This document shows, piece after piece, positions 10,522-19,299 of a DNA stretch of 39,220 nt. Both the position numbers and the translations under genes were made by a program. How positions within the stretch are numbered: the stretch's first letter is position 1; each line of letters starts with the position of its first letter. The DNA lies in the NCBI GenBank assembly GCA_947476185.1, contig CANJPX010000030.1, forward strand, positions 1-39,220. The letters are read 5' to 3'. Below the pieces are notes generated by a model. It made no database searches, was not told the origin of the DNA, and worked only from the letters and a program-made list of their open reading frames with translations. The stretch is from Bacteroidota bacterium. Lineage in GTDB: Bacteria; Bacteroidota; Bacteroidia; 2-12-FULL-35-15.

Positions 10522-11643
10522 CTAAAGGAATTTAGAGTATACTTCTATCAATTGTTTTTCTTCGGTTTCCCAATTTAATTTTTCGGATGCAATTTTAGTG
10601 TTTTTTTTCCACAATTGAAGTTTATTTTCATCCTTCAGAATTTCGTTTATTTTATCCGCTATGTGTTTAGGATCGTGTGAACTGGTGCATGCTCCAATCT
10701 CATACTGCTCGATTATTTTCCTGATCTCCAACAGATCTGAAGACAATACTGGCACACCTGCATGGATATAATCAAAAAGTTTATTTGGTAAACTATACCG
10801 GTAATTGATATTGGTATCTTTATCGAGCGTTAAACCTAGATCGGCATGACGCGTATATTGAATAAGTGTTTGAAAAGGCACTTTCCCGATAAACTTTACT
10901 TTGTTGGTTAAATGAAGCGTCTCCGTCATTTTTTTTAATACCCCGATCACATCTCCACTGCCTACAATTAACAAAATTGCACCCTCAATATATTGCATCG
11001 CTTCAACAGCTTCCTCTGCACCTCTGTCAATATTTATTCCAGCACCTTGCATAACAAGGATCTTTTTGTTCTCCGGAATACCTAATTTTCCCTTTGTGAG
11101 ATTCTCAATAATTTCTTGGTTGGAAAGTAGCGGTATATTTCTGATAACTTTCAGTGCTACCCTATATTCATCCTTGTATATTTTTGCGATGGAATCATTT
11201 ACCGTAAATACATATTTCAATTTAGGAAAGATCCAACGTTCGAGCCGCTTCCAGATATTTTTTTTAACGGGGTTTGCCTGTAATTCGGGAACTTCGCAAA
11301 ATAACTCATGGCTATCATAAACAAGCTGAGCTCCTTTTAATTTTGAGATCAAAAAATTTGGTAATAATGTATCCAGATCATTAGACACTAGAACATCTGC
11401 CTTGTGAAATAGTAAGAATAAAAATAAACGCTTTTGGAATTCCATATAAAAAAAAGGACCTTTTTCAAAAAGCAAGAACATTCGTTTCGTCTTATAGGTT
11501 CTTTTTGCCAAGGGCAAACTGCTGCGCTGTTTTCGTCCAACCAATGTAACATCATATCCCATGTTATGCAATGTCATGCATACCTTGTGAACCCTTTGAT
11601 CGGTACTTAGATCGTTTATTACAGAAACAATTACTTTTTTCAC
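10522..11643 (-). CDS. GT4-like glycosyltransferase
   Basis: 373 aa. The N-terminus MKKVIVSVINDLSTDQRVHK with VTLVGRK is a hallmark of a Bacteroidota GT4-like family. Further features are LVSNDLDTLLPNFL, YDSHELFCEVPEL, a donor-domain motif (VGSGDVIGVLKKM) and LPNKLFDYIHAGVPVLSSDLLEI, which matches the conserved 'P.K..EY...G.PV..s' nucleotide-sugar site. The start codon is GTG; family conservation begins at this residue. A TATCTTTG -7-like box ends only 4 nt before it. Likely function: sugar transfer in surface polysaccharide or LPS-like glycan assembly. Donor and acceptor cannot be told from sequence. Confidence 0.8.
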   Translation of the reverse strand: MKKVIVSVINDLSTDQRVHKVCMTLHNMGYDVTLVGRKQRSSLPLAKRTYKTKRMFLLFEKGPFFYMEFQKRLFLFLLFHKADVLVSNDLDTLLPNFLISKLKGAQLVYDSHELFCEVPELQANPVKKNIWKRLERWIFPKLKYVFTVNDSIAKIYKDEYRVALKVIRNIPLLSNQEIIENLTKGKLGIPENKKILVMQGAGINIDRGAEEAVEAMQYIEGAILLIVGSGDVIGVLKKMTETLHLTNKVKFIGKVPFQTLIQYTRHADLGLTLDKDTNINYRYSLPNKLFDYIHAGVPVLSSDLLEIRKIIEQYEIGACTSSHDPKHIADKINEILKDENKLQLWKKNTKIASEKLNWETEEKQLIEVYSKFL

Positions 11644-11647
11644 TATT

Positions 11648-11655
11648 CAAAGATA
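11648..11655 (-). promoter_or_regulatory. Candidate -7 element very close to a GTG start
   Basis: The minus strand reads TATCTTTG (TAnnTTTG), and the GTG start of the glycosyltransferase follows after only 4 nt. If used, the transcript would be leaderless or nearly so. No clear TTG -33. Confidence 0.35.
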
Positions 11656-11673
11656 GAAATTTACCACAAGCAT

Positions 11674-11792
11674 AACCACAGATTGCTCAGATTTTCACAG
11701 AACAAATCAGTGATTACCTTATTAAACTTACTATTTCAAAGATGTAGTATAAATTCAATAAAATATCTGTGTTTATCTGTGTAAACTGTGGT
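11674..11792. repeat. Imperfect inverted repeat of the CTGTG type in the murB leader
   Basis: Left arm 11674-11701 and right arm 11766-11792 are reverse complements at about 21 of 27 positions, enclosing ~64 nt. Each arm contains degenerate (A)TCTGTG units; the ends are ACCACAG (11675-11681) and CTGTGGT (11786-11792). A third ACCACAG lies at 11848-11854, two bases before the murB ATG. Repeats rich in 'ATCTGTG..' are common between genes in Bacteroidota (recalled, not searched). No transposase or target duplication is seen. Confidence 0.65.
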
Positions 11793-11856
11793 GAAGACAT
11801 TTTTATTTGCAAGTTGCCATTTTATTGCTGATTTTTGAAGAAATAAAACCACAGAA

Positions 11857-12873
11857 ATGAAGGTTCTTGAAAATCATTCATTAAAAAAATTAAACACCTT
11901 CGGCATCGATGCTACTGCAAAATATTTTGTAGAATTCAGGAGCATAGAAAATATCAAAGAAATTTTATCCGAGAAAAAATTTTCTACCGGCAATAAATTA
12001 ATTCTTGGTGGTGGAAGCAATCTTTTGTTTACCAAAGATTTTGATGGCATCGTTTTAAAAAATGAACTAAAAGGAATTGAACTCATAAAAGAAGATACGG
12101 ATTTTTATTATGTAAGAACGGCAGCAGGAGAGGTATGGCATGAGTTTGTGATGCATTGCATAAAAAATAATTATGCCGGATTGGAAAATTTATCATTGAT
12201 CCCGGGAAATGTTGGCGCCAGCCCGTTGCAAAACATTGGTGCATACGGTGCAGAAATCAAAGATCATTTTTATGAGCTGGAAGCATTTCACATTGCCGAT
12301 AAAACAATTCACACTTTCAATAATTCTCAATGCAAATTTGGTTACCGCGAAAGTGTTTTTAAACGCGAACTAAAAGATCAGTTTATAATTACTTCGGTTA
12401 CATTCAAACTTCTTAAAAAACCAAAATACAATACTAGTTACGGTGCCATTGAAAAAGAATTAGAAGCAATGAATAGTAAAGAAGTAACTATTCAGGCTAT
12501 CAGTAAGGCTGTTTGCAATATCCGAATGAGTAAACTCCCAAATCCTGCTGAAATAGGAAATGCCGGCAGCTTCTTTAAAAACCCGGAGGTTGTAAAAGGT
12601 AAATACGAATTCCTGAAAATTAAATATCCAACAATCGTCGGTTACGGACTGGAAAACGGAAATGTAAAACTTGCTGCAGGATGGCTGATCGAACAATCAG
12701 GGTGGAAAGGAAAAACTTTCGGTGATGCAGGTGTCCATAAATTACAAGCACTTGTACTTGTCAATTATGGGAATGCAAAAGGCAATGAGATTTTCAACCT
12801 ATCGCAAAAAATCCTTGAATCCGTAAAGGAAAAATTCGGAATTGAACTTGAACGGGAAGTAAATATTATTTAA
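11857..12873 (+). CDS. murB: UDP-N-acetylmuramate dehydrogenase (UDP-N-acetylenolpyruvoylglucosamine reductase)
   Basis: 338 aa, similar to the E. coli-type (type I) enzyme of ~342 aa. Cytosolic flavoprotein that uses NADPH to reduce UDP-GlcNAc-enolpyruvate to UDP-MurNAc, the second committed step to peptidoglycan. FAD-binding GGGSN is at 51-55, with PGNVGASPLQNIGAYG around 116-131. Catalytic residues are visible: Arg164 in YRES, the proton-donor Ser238 in GNAGSFFKNP, and Glu333 in LEREV. The stop codon abuts the stop of the convergent DinB-like gene with no gap and no terminator. The leader carries the CTGTG repeats described above. ATG is preceded by an A-rich stretch and no Shine-Dalgarno. 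Confidence 0.95.
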   Translation: MKVLENHSLKKLNTFGIDATAKYFVEFRSIENIKEILSEKKFSTGNKLILGGGSNLLFTKDFDGIVLKNELKGIELIKEDTDFYYVRTAAGEVWHEFVMHCIKNNYAGLENLSLIPGNVGASPLQNIGAYGAEIKDHFYELEAFHIADKTIHTFNNSQCKFGYRESVFKRELKDQFIITSVTFKLLKKPKYNTSYGAIEKELEAMNSKEVTIQAISKAVCNIRMSKLPNPAEIGNAGSFFKNPEVVKGKYEFLKIKYPTIVGYGLENGNVKLAAGWLIEQSGWKGKTFGDAGVHKLQALVLVNYGNAKGNEIFNLSQKILESVKEKFGIELEREVNII

Positions 12874-13389
12874 TTATTCTTTAAGGTATTTTTCCTGGAT
12901 CACATTCATATGATGCGTTGCATGGCCTGCGATCATAAATAAGATCGCTCTCACAGTAACTTCATTTTTATTTGCTATACCGCGCTGACTCAACTCTTCC
13001 TCGTGCCAGGTTTTGAATAAAGTAAGATTAGCCTCACGGACAATTGCAAATTCGTGTCCCAGACTATATAATGTTTGATCATTAAAATTTGCATTCGCTA
13101 CAAAAAGATTTTCATCATACCCCGGTAAAGGCGTTTTATCTTTTCTGGCAAAACGCATTGCACGGTAACCCAAAACCCTTTCTGTATCAATGATATGTCC
13201 GATAATTTCTTTGATGGTCCATTTTTCAGGAGCATACGCAAAGTCTTCTTTATGTTCAGGGATCTCCGAAATGACCGCCTGAATATCGATTACCTGATCA
13301 CGCAGTTCTTTAATGATATTATCCGATTTTACAATATCTACATAATACTTATAGTAGGCTGGATACTCCTCAGATATTGGACGTTTCAT
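12874..13389 (-). CDS. DinB/YfiT-like four-helix-bundle metalloprotein
   Basis: 171 aa. The layout is DinB-like: W in APEKWTIKEIIGHIIDTERV (His65), FNDQTLYSLGHEF, and C-terminal FMIAGHATHHMNVIQ (156-160). The three spaced histidines are the expected divalent-metal site. Family members include bacillithiol- or mycothiol-linked transferases and damage-inducible proteins; the reaction is unknown for most, including this one. It starts 4 nt after the stop of the upstream M3 peptidase gene, so the two form an operon. Not related to DNA polymerase IV, also called DinB. Confidence 0.85.
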   Translation of the reverse strand: MKRPISEEYPAYYKYYVDIVKSDNIIKELRDQVIDIQAVISEIPEHKEDFAYAPEKWTIKEIIGHIIDTERVLGYRAMRFARKDKTPLPGYDENLFVANANFNDQTLYSLGHEFAIVREANLTLFKTWHEEELSQRGIANKNEVTVRAILFMIAGHATHHMNVIQEKYLKE

Positions 13390-13393
13390 ATTT

Positions 13394-15118
13394 TTATAGT
13401 TTACTTAATTCGCTTTTAACAAAATCGGCTAATTCTTTTACATATGCCTGAGAGAAATTAAATTCGATCCCTGCTGTTTTATAAATTTCAGGTATTGATC
13501 TTGTATAACCTAATCGCAAAGCCGCTTCATAATCATTTAACGCCTTTTCAGGATCATTTTTATAATTACGCCAAACTGCTATCGCACCTAATTGAGCCAT
13601 TCCATATTCAATATAATAAAATGGAACTTCGAAAATATGTAACTGACTTTGCCATCCTCTTTCTCTTACATCCTCTAAGTCAGTATAATCAACCTCTTTA
13701 CTTGTAAATTGCCCAATCACTGCCTTCCACGATTTCATTCTATCTTCAACAGAATGGTCCGGATTTTCATAGATCCAATGTTGGAATTTATCTACAGCTG
13801 CTATCCACAACAATGTCTTCAAGGATTTATCGAGCTGCTCTTTTTTTGCGCGTTTAAGATCGTCTTCATTTTTAAAGAATACATCCCAATGTTCCATCGA
13901 AATTAATTCCATCGACATAGAAGCTAATTCTGCAACTTCGGAAGGCGTACTTTTAAAATCTGTTATAGGCAGATCTCTTGTAACGAAAGAATGAATGGCA
14001 TGTCCGCCCTCATGAACCATTGTTACCAGATCACGATGTGTCCCCACCGAATTCATAAATATAAAAGGAACACCTATTTCGTATAAAGGATAATTATATC
14101 CACCTGGAGCTTTTCCTATTCTTGAATCCAGATCAAGGTAACCCATTGTTTTCATGATCTCCAAATATGACCCGAAATCAGGACGGATTTTATTAAAACA
14201 ATCAATTGATCTATCGGTTAATTCTTCTGCAGTAGAAAATGGCTTTAATGCCGGCTTCCCTTCCACATCCACATCCATATCCCATGGTTTCAGAATGTCC
14301 AACTTCATTATTTTTTTTCTTTCTTTATCTGAAGCTTCCGCTAAAGGAAGAATTTCTTTTGCTATGGATTCATGAAAATTAAAACAATCTTTTACAGAAT
14401 AATCGAATCTGCCCAACTCCTCAAATTTATAATCACGATAATTTTTAAATCCTGCATTTATTGCTACCTGATGACGCAACTGGATTAATTCAGAGAACAA
14501 CTCGTTCAAGGCGGCTGTTTCCAAAGTTCTTCTTTTCTGAATTTTCTGATACACCTCTTCACGTGTCTTTCTATTTACATCTTTCATCAAGCTGGAAGCC
14601 ATTTGCAAAGTAATTTCTTTTCCTTCCCACTCAATTGTCATTGCGGCAGAAATGGCTCCATATTTTTGCGATTCAATTCCTATCTTGGTATGTAATGGAA
14701 TATTTTTTTCGCGGTATAACTCTAATGCCTTTTTAACACCTCTGATATAAATATGATATTGCTCCTGATCTAATTCTTTTAGAAATGGTGATTCTACAAA
14801 TTTAATGTTCAACTTATTGCTATAAGGTGAAATATGAGGATCGATCTCAGAAACAAAAAAATTATAAGACTCCGTCAATTCTTGATCAGCGGTATCGCAG
14901 GTCATTTTAATATATCTCCAGGCAAAATCCTCACTCAGAACCGCTTCCAATTCGCTTCTGTCAAAAAGCCATTGTTCCAATTCTTTTACTGAAGAAATAT
15001 TCCGATCACTTAAGTTAATAAAGAAGGATTCGATTCTTTTCCAGGAATCAATCACCAGATCTTGAGGTAAGAAGTGACGAATAGGTTTTGAAGGAATAAC
15101 AACCTGTTTAGTATTCAT
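13394..15118 (-). CDS. M3 family oligoendopeptidase (PepF-like)
   Basis: 574 aa, usual size for the PepF/M3B group. Zinc motif MVHEGGHAIHSF gives His369, Glu370 and His373; the third ligand is Glu397 in SEVAELASMSMEL, 24 residues on. Gly/Tyr-rich GKAPGGYNYPLYE (335-347) and the C-terminal substrate-closing segment (FEVPFYYIEYGMAQLGAIAVW) match the family. No signal peptide, so cytosolic turnover of short peptides is expected. An operon with the DinB-like gene is inferred from the 4-nt spacing. The terminator at 15191-15224 separates it from the gene upstream. Confidence 0.93.
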   Translation of the reverse strand: MNTKQVVIPSKPIRHFLPQDLVIDSWKRIESFFINLSDRNISSVKELEQWLFDRSELEAVLSEDFAWRYIKMTCDTADQELTESYNFFVSEIDPHISPYSNKLNIKFVESPFLKELDQEQYHIYIRGVKKALELYREKNIPLHTKIGIESQKYGAISAAMTIEWEGKEITLQMASSLMKDVNRKTREEVYQKIQKRRTLETAALNELFSELIQLRHQVAINAGFKNYRDYKFEELGRFDYSVKDCFNFHESIAKEILPLAEASDKERKKIMKLDILKPWDMDVDVEGKPALKPFSTAEELTDRSIDCFNKIRPDFGSYLEIMKTMGYLDLDSRIGKAPGGYNYPLYEIGVPFIFMNSVGTHRDLVTMVHEGGHAIHSFVTRDLPITDFKSTPSEVAELASMSMELISMEHWDVFFKNEDDLKRAKKEQLDKSLKTLLWIAAVDKFQHWIYENPDHSVEDRMKSWKAVIGQFTSKEVDYTDLEDVRERGWQSQLHIFEVPFYYIEYGMAQLGAIAVWRNYKNDPEKALNDYEAALRLGYTRSIPEIYKTAGIEFNFSQAYVKELADFVKSELSKL

Positions 15119-15190
15119 TAAAAATAAAATTAAATTTGGGATATGTTTCTAATTTAACTAAAACTTGAGCAATAATTAAATTTAGGATAA

Positions 15191-15224
15191 AAAAAAATCC
15201 GGTGCTTATGCAACTCCGGATTTT
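15191..15224 (-). terminator. Intrinsic terminator overlapping the DUF5606 stop codon
   Basis: AAAATCCGG (15194-15202) and CCGGATTTT (15216-15224) form a 9-bp stem with a 13-nt loop. On the minus strand it runs into a T-tract (complement of 15191-15197). The TAA stop (15206-15208) lies in the loop, so the last codons encode half of the terminator. Confidence 0.85.
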
Positions 15225-15745
15225 CTAACGCCTTGTACCTTAACTTTTGCACTTGCTGTTTTCACAGATTTAGAGCCGGTATCTTTCACTGTTTTTGTTG
15301 CTCCTTTTACATCAGCAGATGGTGCTTTCACTTTAGGTTTATCTGTATCTGCTGCTTCTTCCTTTTTGTCAAGTAAGCCATCTTTTTGAAGTGAATTATA
15401 CCAATTCAAAACTTTTTTGATGTCAGAAACATAAACTCTTTCTTCATCATACTCAGGGAAAGCAGCTTTAAAATATTTTTTCAAGTCCGCTTCAGATGAC
15501 TTGTGATCGATGCATGCTCCACCTTTTTCCTTGTCGAATATTTTTTGAAATACATCCTTCAAAGGAACATCATCTGCAGTTGAATAAATACTTACATCTT
15601 CTAAAGCGCTGATTTTATGTGTAGAAAACGCCTGCACCCTTTTTTTGTCGATCAATGATTCTACTATTAATCCGTTTTTTGTCTGAGCAATCACTTTAAA
15701 AAGTCCGCTCATTCCTGCAATTGAAATAATTCCGCTTAAATCCAT
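15206..15745 (-). CDS. DUF5606-family protein with a basic C-terminal tail
   Basis: 179 aa. MDLSGIISIAGMSGLFKVIAQ, GLIVESLIDKKRVQAF, ISALEDVSIYS and the acidic/aromatic segment FPEYDEERVYVSDIKKVLNWYN are the conserved core of DUF5606, a family I associate with Bacteroidota and for which I know no function. The fold recalls an SH3-like RNA-binding barrel, but that is a guess. Residues ~125-179 are a Lys/Thr/Ser/Val-rich, probably disordered tail. The in-frame GTG at 15769 lies inside a perfect -7 box, so ATG 15745 is the start. Monocistronic by its own promoter and terminator. Confidence 0.85.
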   Translation of the reverse strand: MDLSGIISIAGMSGLFKVIAQTKNGLIVESLIDKKRVQAFSTHKISALEDVSIYSTADDVPLKDVFQKIFDKEKGGACIDHKSSEADLKKYFKAAFPEYDEERVYVSDIKKVLNWYNSLQKDGLLDKKEEAADTDKPKVKAPSADVKGATKTVKDTGSKSVKTASAKVKVQGVRKSGVA

Positions 15746-15766
15746 AGTTCTTTTTTTATTGAGCCA

Positions 15767-15774
15767 CAAATGTA
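15767..15774 (-). promoter_or_regulatory. DUF5606 gene -7 element
   Basis: The minus strand reads TACATTTG, an exact TAnnTTTG match, 21 nt before the ATG. The -33 region is AT-rich without a clean TTG. It excludes the upstream GTG as start codon. Confidence 0.55.
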
Positions 15775-15795
15775 AATAAAATATTGTTTCGTGAT

Positions 15796-18675
15796 TTATT
15801 TAGTCACAATCAATTTTTTAACATACTTTTTGTTACCTACTTTTAACTGATAATAAAATAAGCCGCTACTTAATGATGATGTTTCAAAAACATAACGGTG
15901 TGTTCCTGCTTGCAACTGCTCAGAAGCAATCACACCAACTTCTTCGCCCAACATATTAAATACTCTCAGATCAATTTTTGCTGGTTCAGAAATAGTTAGA
16001 TCCACAAATGACTGGCCACTTGTTGGGTTAGGAAAAACCGATATCGAATTATCGTTATCCAAAGCACTAGAAACTACATTCGTTGTAACGCCTAACCCAT
16101 CGTACATCACTTGTGCATTACCTGCACTAACAATAAGGTCAGCCAAATCATCCCCTGCAATTATTGCAAAAGCAACTTTAATTGAATCACCAGCAGCAAT
16201 AGCATAAGGACCGGTACTTACCACATCACAAACATCATTTCCTGTTCCTGCAACTCCAGCAGTGGCTCTATTAGTAGACATACTAAGAAATTTTTCAGCC
16301 CCGTTGTAACCATTTGTTAAATCAGATCCTCCTCCGCCTCCGGCAATATTATCGATGGCATAATGCACAACAGGTGCAGTAGAGGTAAGTAATTTTACAC
16401 CTGCGTATTTCCCCAGCGCTCCTGAATAATAGCAATATCCCATTTTTGTTCCTGCGTCAAATGCTGCGCGGTTAGAGCCAAAAGTTGCAGCATCAATGTC
16501 CCAATCTGCAAATATCCCGGCATACAAAGAAGATAAACTCACAGCACTGGTATTTGAAATGGTATACTGAACGATCACATATTTTCTGTTTCCGGCTGTG
16601 CTCCATGCAAATGCCTTATGATGAATAGTGATAGGCAAAGGAGATGAAGCTAAATTATCTTTAAATTTTCCATCTACGTCAAATTCAGATAGAACAGAAG
16701 GAACTACTGCATGGGCAGAAACCAATGATGAAAAATCAGCTGCAGGAGTAGTATAAGCTCTTACACAATCAGAAACTTTGCCTGTATCTTTTCCAATCAT
16801 CAAACCTGCTTCATACAATAAAGTACCCGCTCCCAAATAATTAAATCCTAGTCCTCCCAATTGTCCATTTTGGCTGTAACCAATTCGCCCATTACTTCCT
16901 ATTGATGTTGCAACATCGTTGATAGTGATATTCACATAATCAACATTAACGGTGATATAGAAAAATTCAGATGCTGAATAAGAAGTCGCCGCATCAGTAT
17001 AGGTTATTTTAAATAAAATACTTGAATTAAGAGGCGCTGTTGCTAGAATACGTACTTTAAAAGGATCAATATTGTTATTTGCTACAGATAAAGTTCCAAC
17101 GGCACCTAATGTTGTTGTTCCATCCACAATAGTCACAAATGTAGAAGCAGAAGAAAGTGTAGCGATCAGATTTGTTGTTGGAGCAAGATAATTGGTATAA
17201 TTTCCGGTAATCTTAAGTGTATCATTCGCAACAAATGTATTATCATTTCCATCGACTACTGTTCTACTAGTCATAACAACAGAAGGAGAATTTGCAAGTG
17301 TTAAAGCCCTAAATAAGTTAATACGACCTTTCCCTAATTTATCAGCATAAACAGGACTATGCAATGCATAAATATTATCACTTGTTACTTTTAATCTTTC
17401 ACCCACTTGTAAAGCAGTATAAGAAGGGTAGAAAGATTTAATAATTGCAGCTGCACCAGCAGCACACGGAGAGGCCATCGATGTTCCAGTTAATGAAGAA
17501 TATGTATTTACAGGATATGTCGAATTAATTCCCGTACCAGGAGCACAAACATCAGCAGTATAATTAAAGCTTGAACTAGCGTCTCTATGATCCGTACTGT
17601 TTGTATTTACAACACTTATAACATAAGTATAGGCTGCAGGATAAGTGGCTTCATCAACTCCGCCATTTCCGGCTGCAGCAACAACCAAAGCGTTCTTATT
17701 GATAGTAGCATAACTTACAACATCCTGTCCGAATTGTCCTCCACCGGCTCCGCCCCAAGAACAGTTAATGATTGAACATCCATGATCAGCAGCATATGTT
17801 ATTCCTTCATAAGCCATCGTTAAGGTACCTGCAGTATTAGCAATTTTAACAGGTAAATATTTACAATTAAATCCAACACCAGCTATACCATTACTGTTAT
17901 TTACCTTTGCACAGGCAATACCAGTAACATGCACACCATGCTGATTCCCCGTCCAGGTTGGGTTATTATCATTATCTCCTAGATCCCAGCCTCGATAATT
18001 ATCAAGATATCCATCTCCATCATTATCGCCACCACCAGGTAGGTCGCCTGCATTTATTTTGATCTGTCCAACAAGATCACTATGAGTAAGTTCAGTTCCT
18101 GTATCCGTAATTCCAACGACAACATTGGTATCTCCACGGGCTGTGGTCGTATTTACACCCCAAGCATTTTCTGCTTGAATTTTCGTAATTGCATACTGAG
18201 TGGAAAGCAATGGATCGTTGGGAGTATAATCGATTTTCGGTATATAATGAGGTTCAACATATTCAAAAATACCACATGCAGCAATTTTGTTGATCGCTTT
18301 CTCCAAAGTTACAAACGATGTATAATTAAACTGATAGATCATCGTCAGGTCTGTCAGTTGCTCTCCTCTTTCATTATAAGGCCTTTCAGGAGCTTTTGTA
18401 TTTGGAAATACTTTTGCTAAATTCATACCACCCAACTCATAATAAAGTTTTTTAAATATTGTATTCTCTATACTTGTAGCTGAACATACTGAACTTGCAG
18501 AAGCTCTCACTTTTAAAATTATTGTTTTTTCGAGATAATCGCCATCCTTAATATTATCAGCCATTTTAAAATGAGCCTGAACGAAATTAGATCCAACTTT
18601 TGATTGAGCAATCATTGCTGAAGTGCTTATTACACCTGCAAGAAACACGAAGGAGATTTTTTTTATTTGTAACAT
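15796..18675 (-). CDS. Secreted subtilisin-like (S8) protease with T9SS sorting domain
   Basis: 959 aa. Signal peptide (KKISFVFLAGVISTSAMIAQ), propeptide-like region to ~150, then the S8 catalytic domain: Asp191 (GITDTGTELTHSDL), His246 (NQHGVHVTG), oxyanion Asn337 (VAAAGNGG) and Ser399 (LTGTSMASPCAAGAAAI). An Asp/Gly-rich insert (DNDGDGYLDNYRGWD, ~217-231) looks like a calcium site. About 400 residues of beta-rich domains follow. The C-terminus (SVFPNPTSGQS to LFYYQLKVGNKKYVKKLIV) is a type A T9SS sorting domain, so the protein should cross the outer membrane by T9SS and be released or anchored. Likely extracellular protein degradation or processing of other cargo. Confidence 0.93.
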   Translation of the reverse strand: MLQIKKISFVFLAGVISTSAMIAQSKVGSNFVQAHFKMADNIKDGDYLEKTIILKVRASASSVCSATSIENTIFKKLYYELGGMNLAKVFPNTKAPERPYNERGEQLTDLTMIYQFNYTSFVTLEKAINKIAACGIFEYVEPHYIPKIDYTPNDPLLSTQYAITKIQAENAWGVNTTTARGDTNVVVGITDTGTELTHSDLVGQIKINAGDLPGGGDNDGDGYLDNYRGWDLGDNDNNPTWTGNQHGVHVTGIACAKVNNSNGIAGVGFNCKYLPVKIANTAGTLTMAYEGITYAADHGCSIINCSWGGAGGGQFGQDVVSYATINKNALVVAAAGNGGVDEATYPAAYTYVISVVNTNSTDHRDASSSFNYTADVCAPGTGINSTYPVNTYSSLTGTSMASPCAAGAAAIIKSFYPSYTALQVGERLKVTSDNIYALHSPVYADKLGKGRINLFRALTLANSPSVVMTSRTVVDGNDNTFVANDTLKITGNYTNYLAPTTNLIATLSSASTFVTIVDGTTTLGAVGTLSVANNNIDPFKVRILATAPLNSSILFKITYTDAATSYSASEFFYITVNVDYVNITINDVATSIGSNGRIGYSQNGQLGGLGFNYLGAGTLLYEAGLMIGKDTGKVSDCVRAYTTPAADFSSLVSAHAVVPSVLSEFDVDGKFKDNLASSPLPITIHHKAFAWSTAGNRKYVIVQYTISNTSAVSLSSLYAGIFADWDIDAATFGSNRAAFDAGTKMGYCYYSGALGKYAGVKLLTSTAPVVHYAIDNIAGGGGGSDLTNGYNGAEKFLSMSTNRATAGVAGTGNDVCDVVSTGPYAIAAGDSIKVAFAIIAGDDLADLIVSAGNAQVMYDGLGVTTNVVSSALDNDNSISVFPNPTSGQSFVDLTISEPAKIDLRVFNMLGEEVGVIASEQLQAGTHRYVFETSSLSSGLFYYQLKVGNKKYVKKLIVTK

Positions 18676-18740
18676 TTTTGAAATTTAAATTGTTAATTCA
18701 CGGCAAGATAAGAAAGTAAAAAAAAAAAAACAAATAAAAT

Positions 18741-19181
18741 TTAGAATAGGGGGATTTCTTGTAAAAATTGATAACTGTTATCTGAGTAGTCCATCTTACA
18801 ACAGTAATGATCCATACCATTTGTTACTACAAGGTAAGTCACTTTAAATATCATATTGTAGCGGGCGATCTGATCAAAGGTATCCTGTGATAGTTTTACT
18901 TCAGGAGCCTTGCACTCCACCAACAAAAATGGATTACCAAGCTTGTTGTAAACCAAAACATCGGCTCGTTTCAATAATTGATTATATTTTAATCCTGCCT
19001 CGACAGCAATCAACGAAATGGGATATTTTTTTTCTATGACTAAATACTGTAAAAAATTCTGACGGACCCACTCTTCTGGAGTCAGTATGACATACTTCTT
19101 CCTGAAAGCATCGAAAATCTGAACCTTTTCGGAAACTTCTTTAAACTTAAACTGATACTTTGGCAAATTGAGTTCTTGCAT
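18741..19181 (-). CDS. Stand-alone HsdR N-terminal-like PD-(D/E)XK nuclease-fold protein
   Basis: 146 aa from MQELNLPKYQF; a GTG at 19190 adds three residues, but remembered homologues start at MQ.LN.P. TPEEWVRQNFLQYL (34-47) is the family's leading helix. Nuclease core: Asp74 (KRADVLVYN), Glu89-X-Lys91 (FLLVECKAPEV) and Gln104 in FDQIARYN, an intact PD-(D/E)XK site with the QxxxY-type motif. It equals only the N-terminal nuclease segment of type I restriction subunit R. No helicase, hsdM or hsdS is present, so it is not a restriction system. In my recollection this protein often sits near holA in Bacteroidota, as here (holA ~1 kb away), hinting at a replication or repair role. Confidence 0.85.
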   Translation of the reverse strand: MQELNLPKYQFKFKEVSEKVQIFDAFRKKYVILTPEEWVRQNFLQYLVIEKKYPISLIAVEAGLKYNQLLKRADVLVYNKLGNPFLLVECKAPEVKLSQDTFDQIARYNMIFKVTYLVVTNGMDHYCCKMDYSDNSYQFLQEIPLF

Positions 19182-19299
19182 CTCTTTCACGAAGTAAGAA
19201 ATTTTTAATCAAATTGTGTACATTATATTTATAAAAATTTCTTAACAATAGTACATTCCATGCCCTTAATTTGTATTTTCGCTAAAAGCAAAAAAGTGA

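Noticed and set aside
9361..11643. A capsule or O-antigen biosynthesis cluster
   Set aside because: Only two glycosyltransferases, with no flippase, polymerase or nucleotide-sugar genes.
11641..11860. Miniature transposon remnant in the murB leader
   Set aside because: The arms are imperfect, there is no visible target duplication, and the motif fits dispersed CTGTG intergenic repeats better; transposition remains possible but unsupported.
18718..18730. Run of 13 A upstream of the HsdR_N gene stop
   Set aside because: Plain homopolymer in AT-rich DNA; possible sequencing length error but no coding effect.
18741..19181. A type I restriction system
   Set aside because: Only the HsdR N-terminal nuclease domain is present; no hsdM, hsdS or helicase neighbours.
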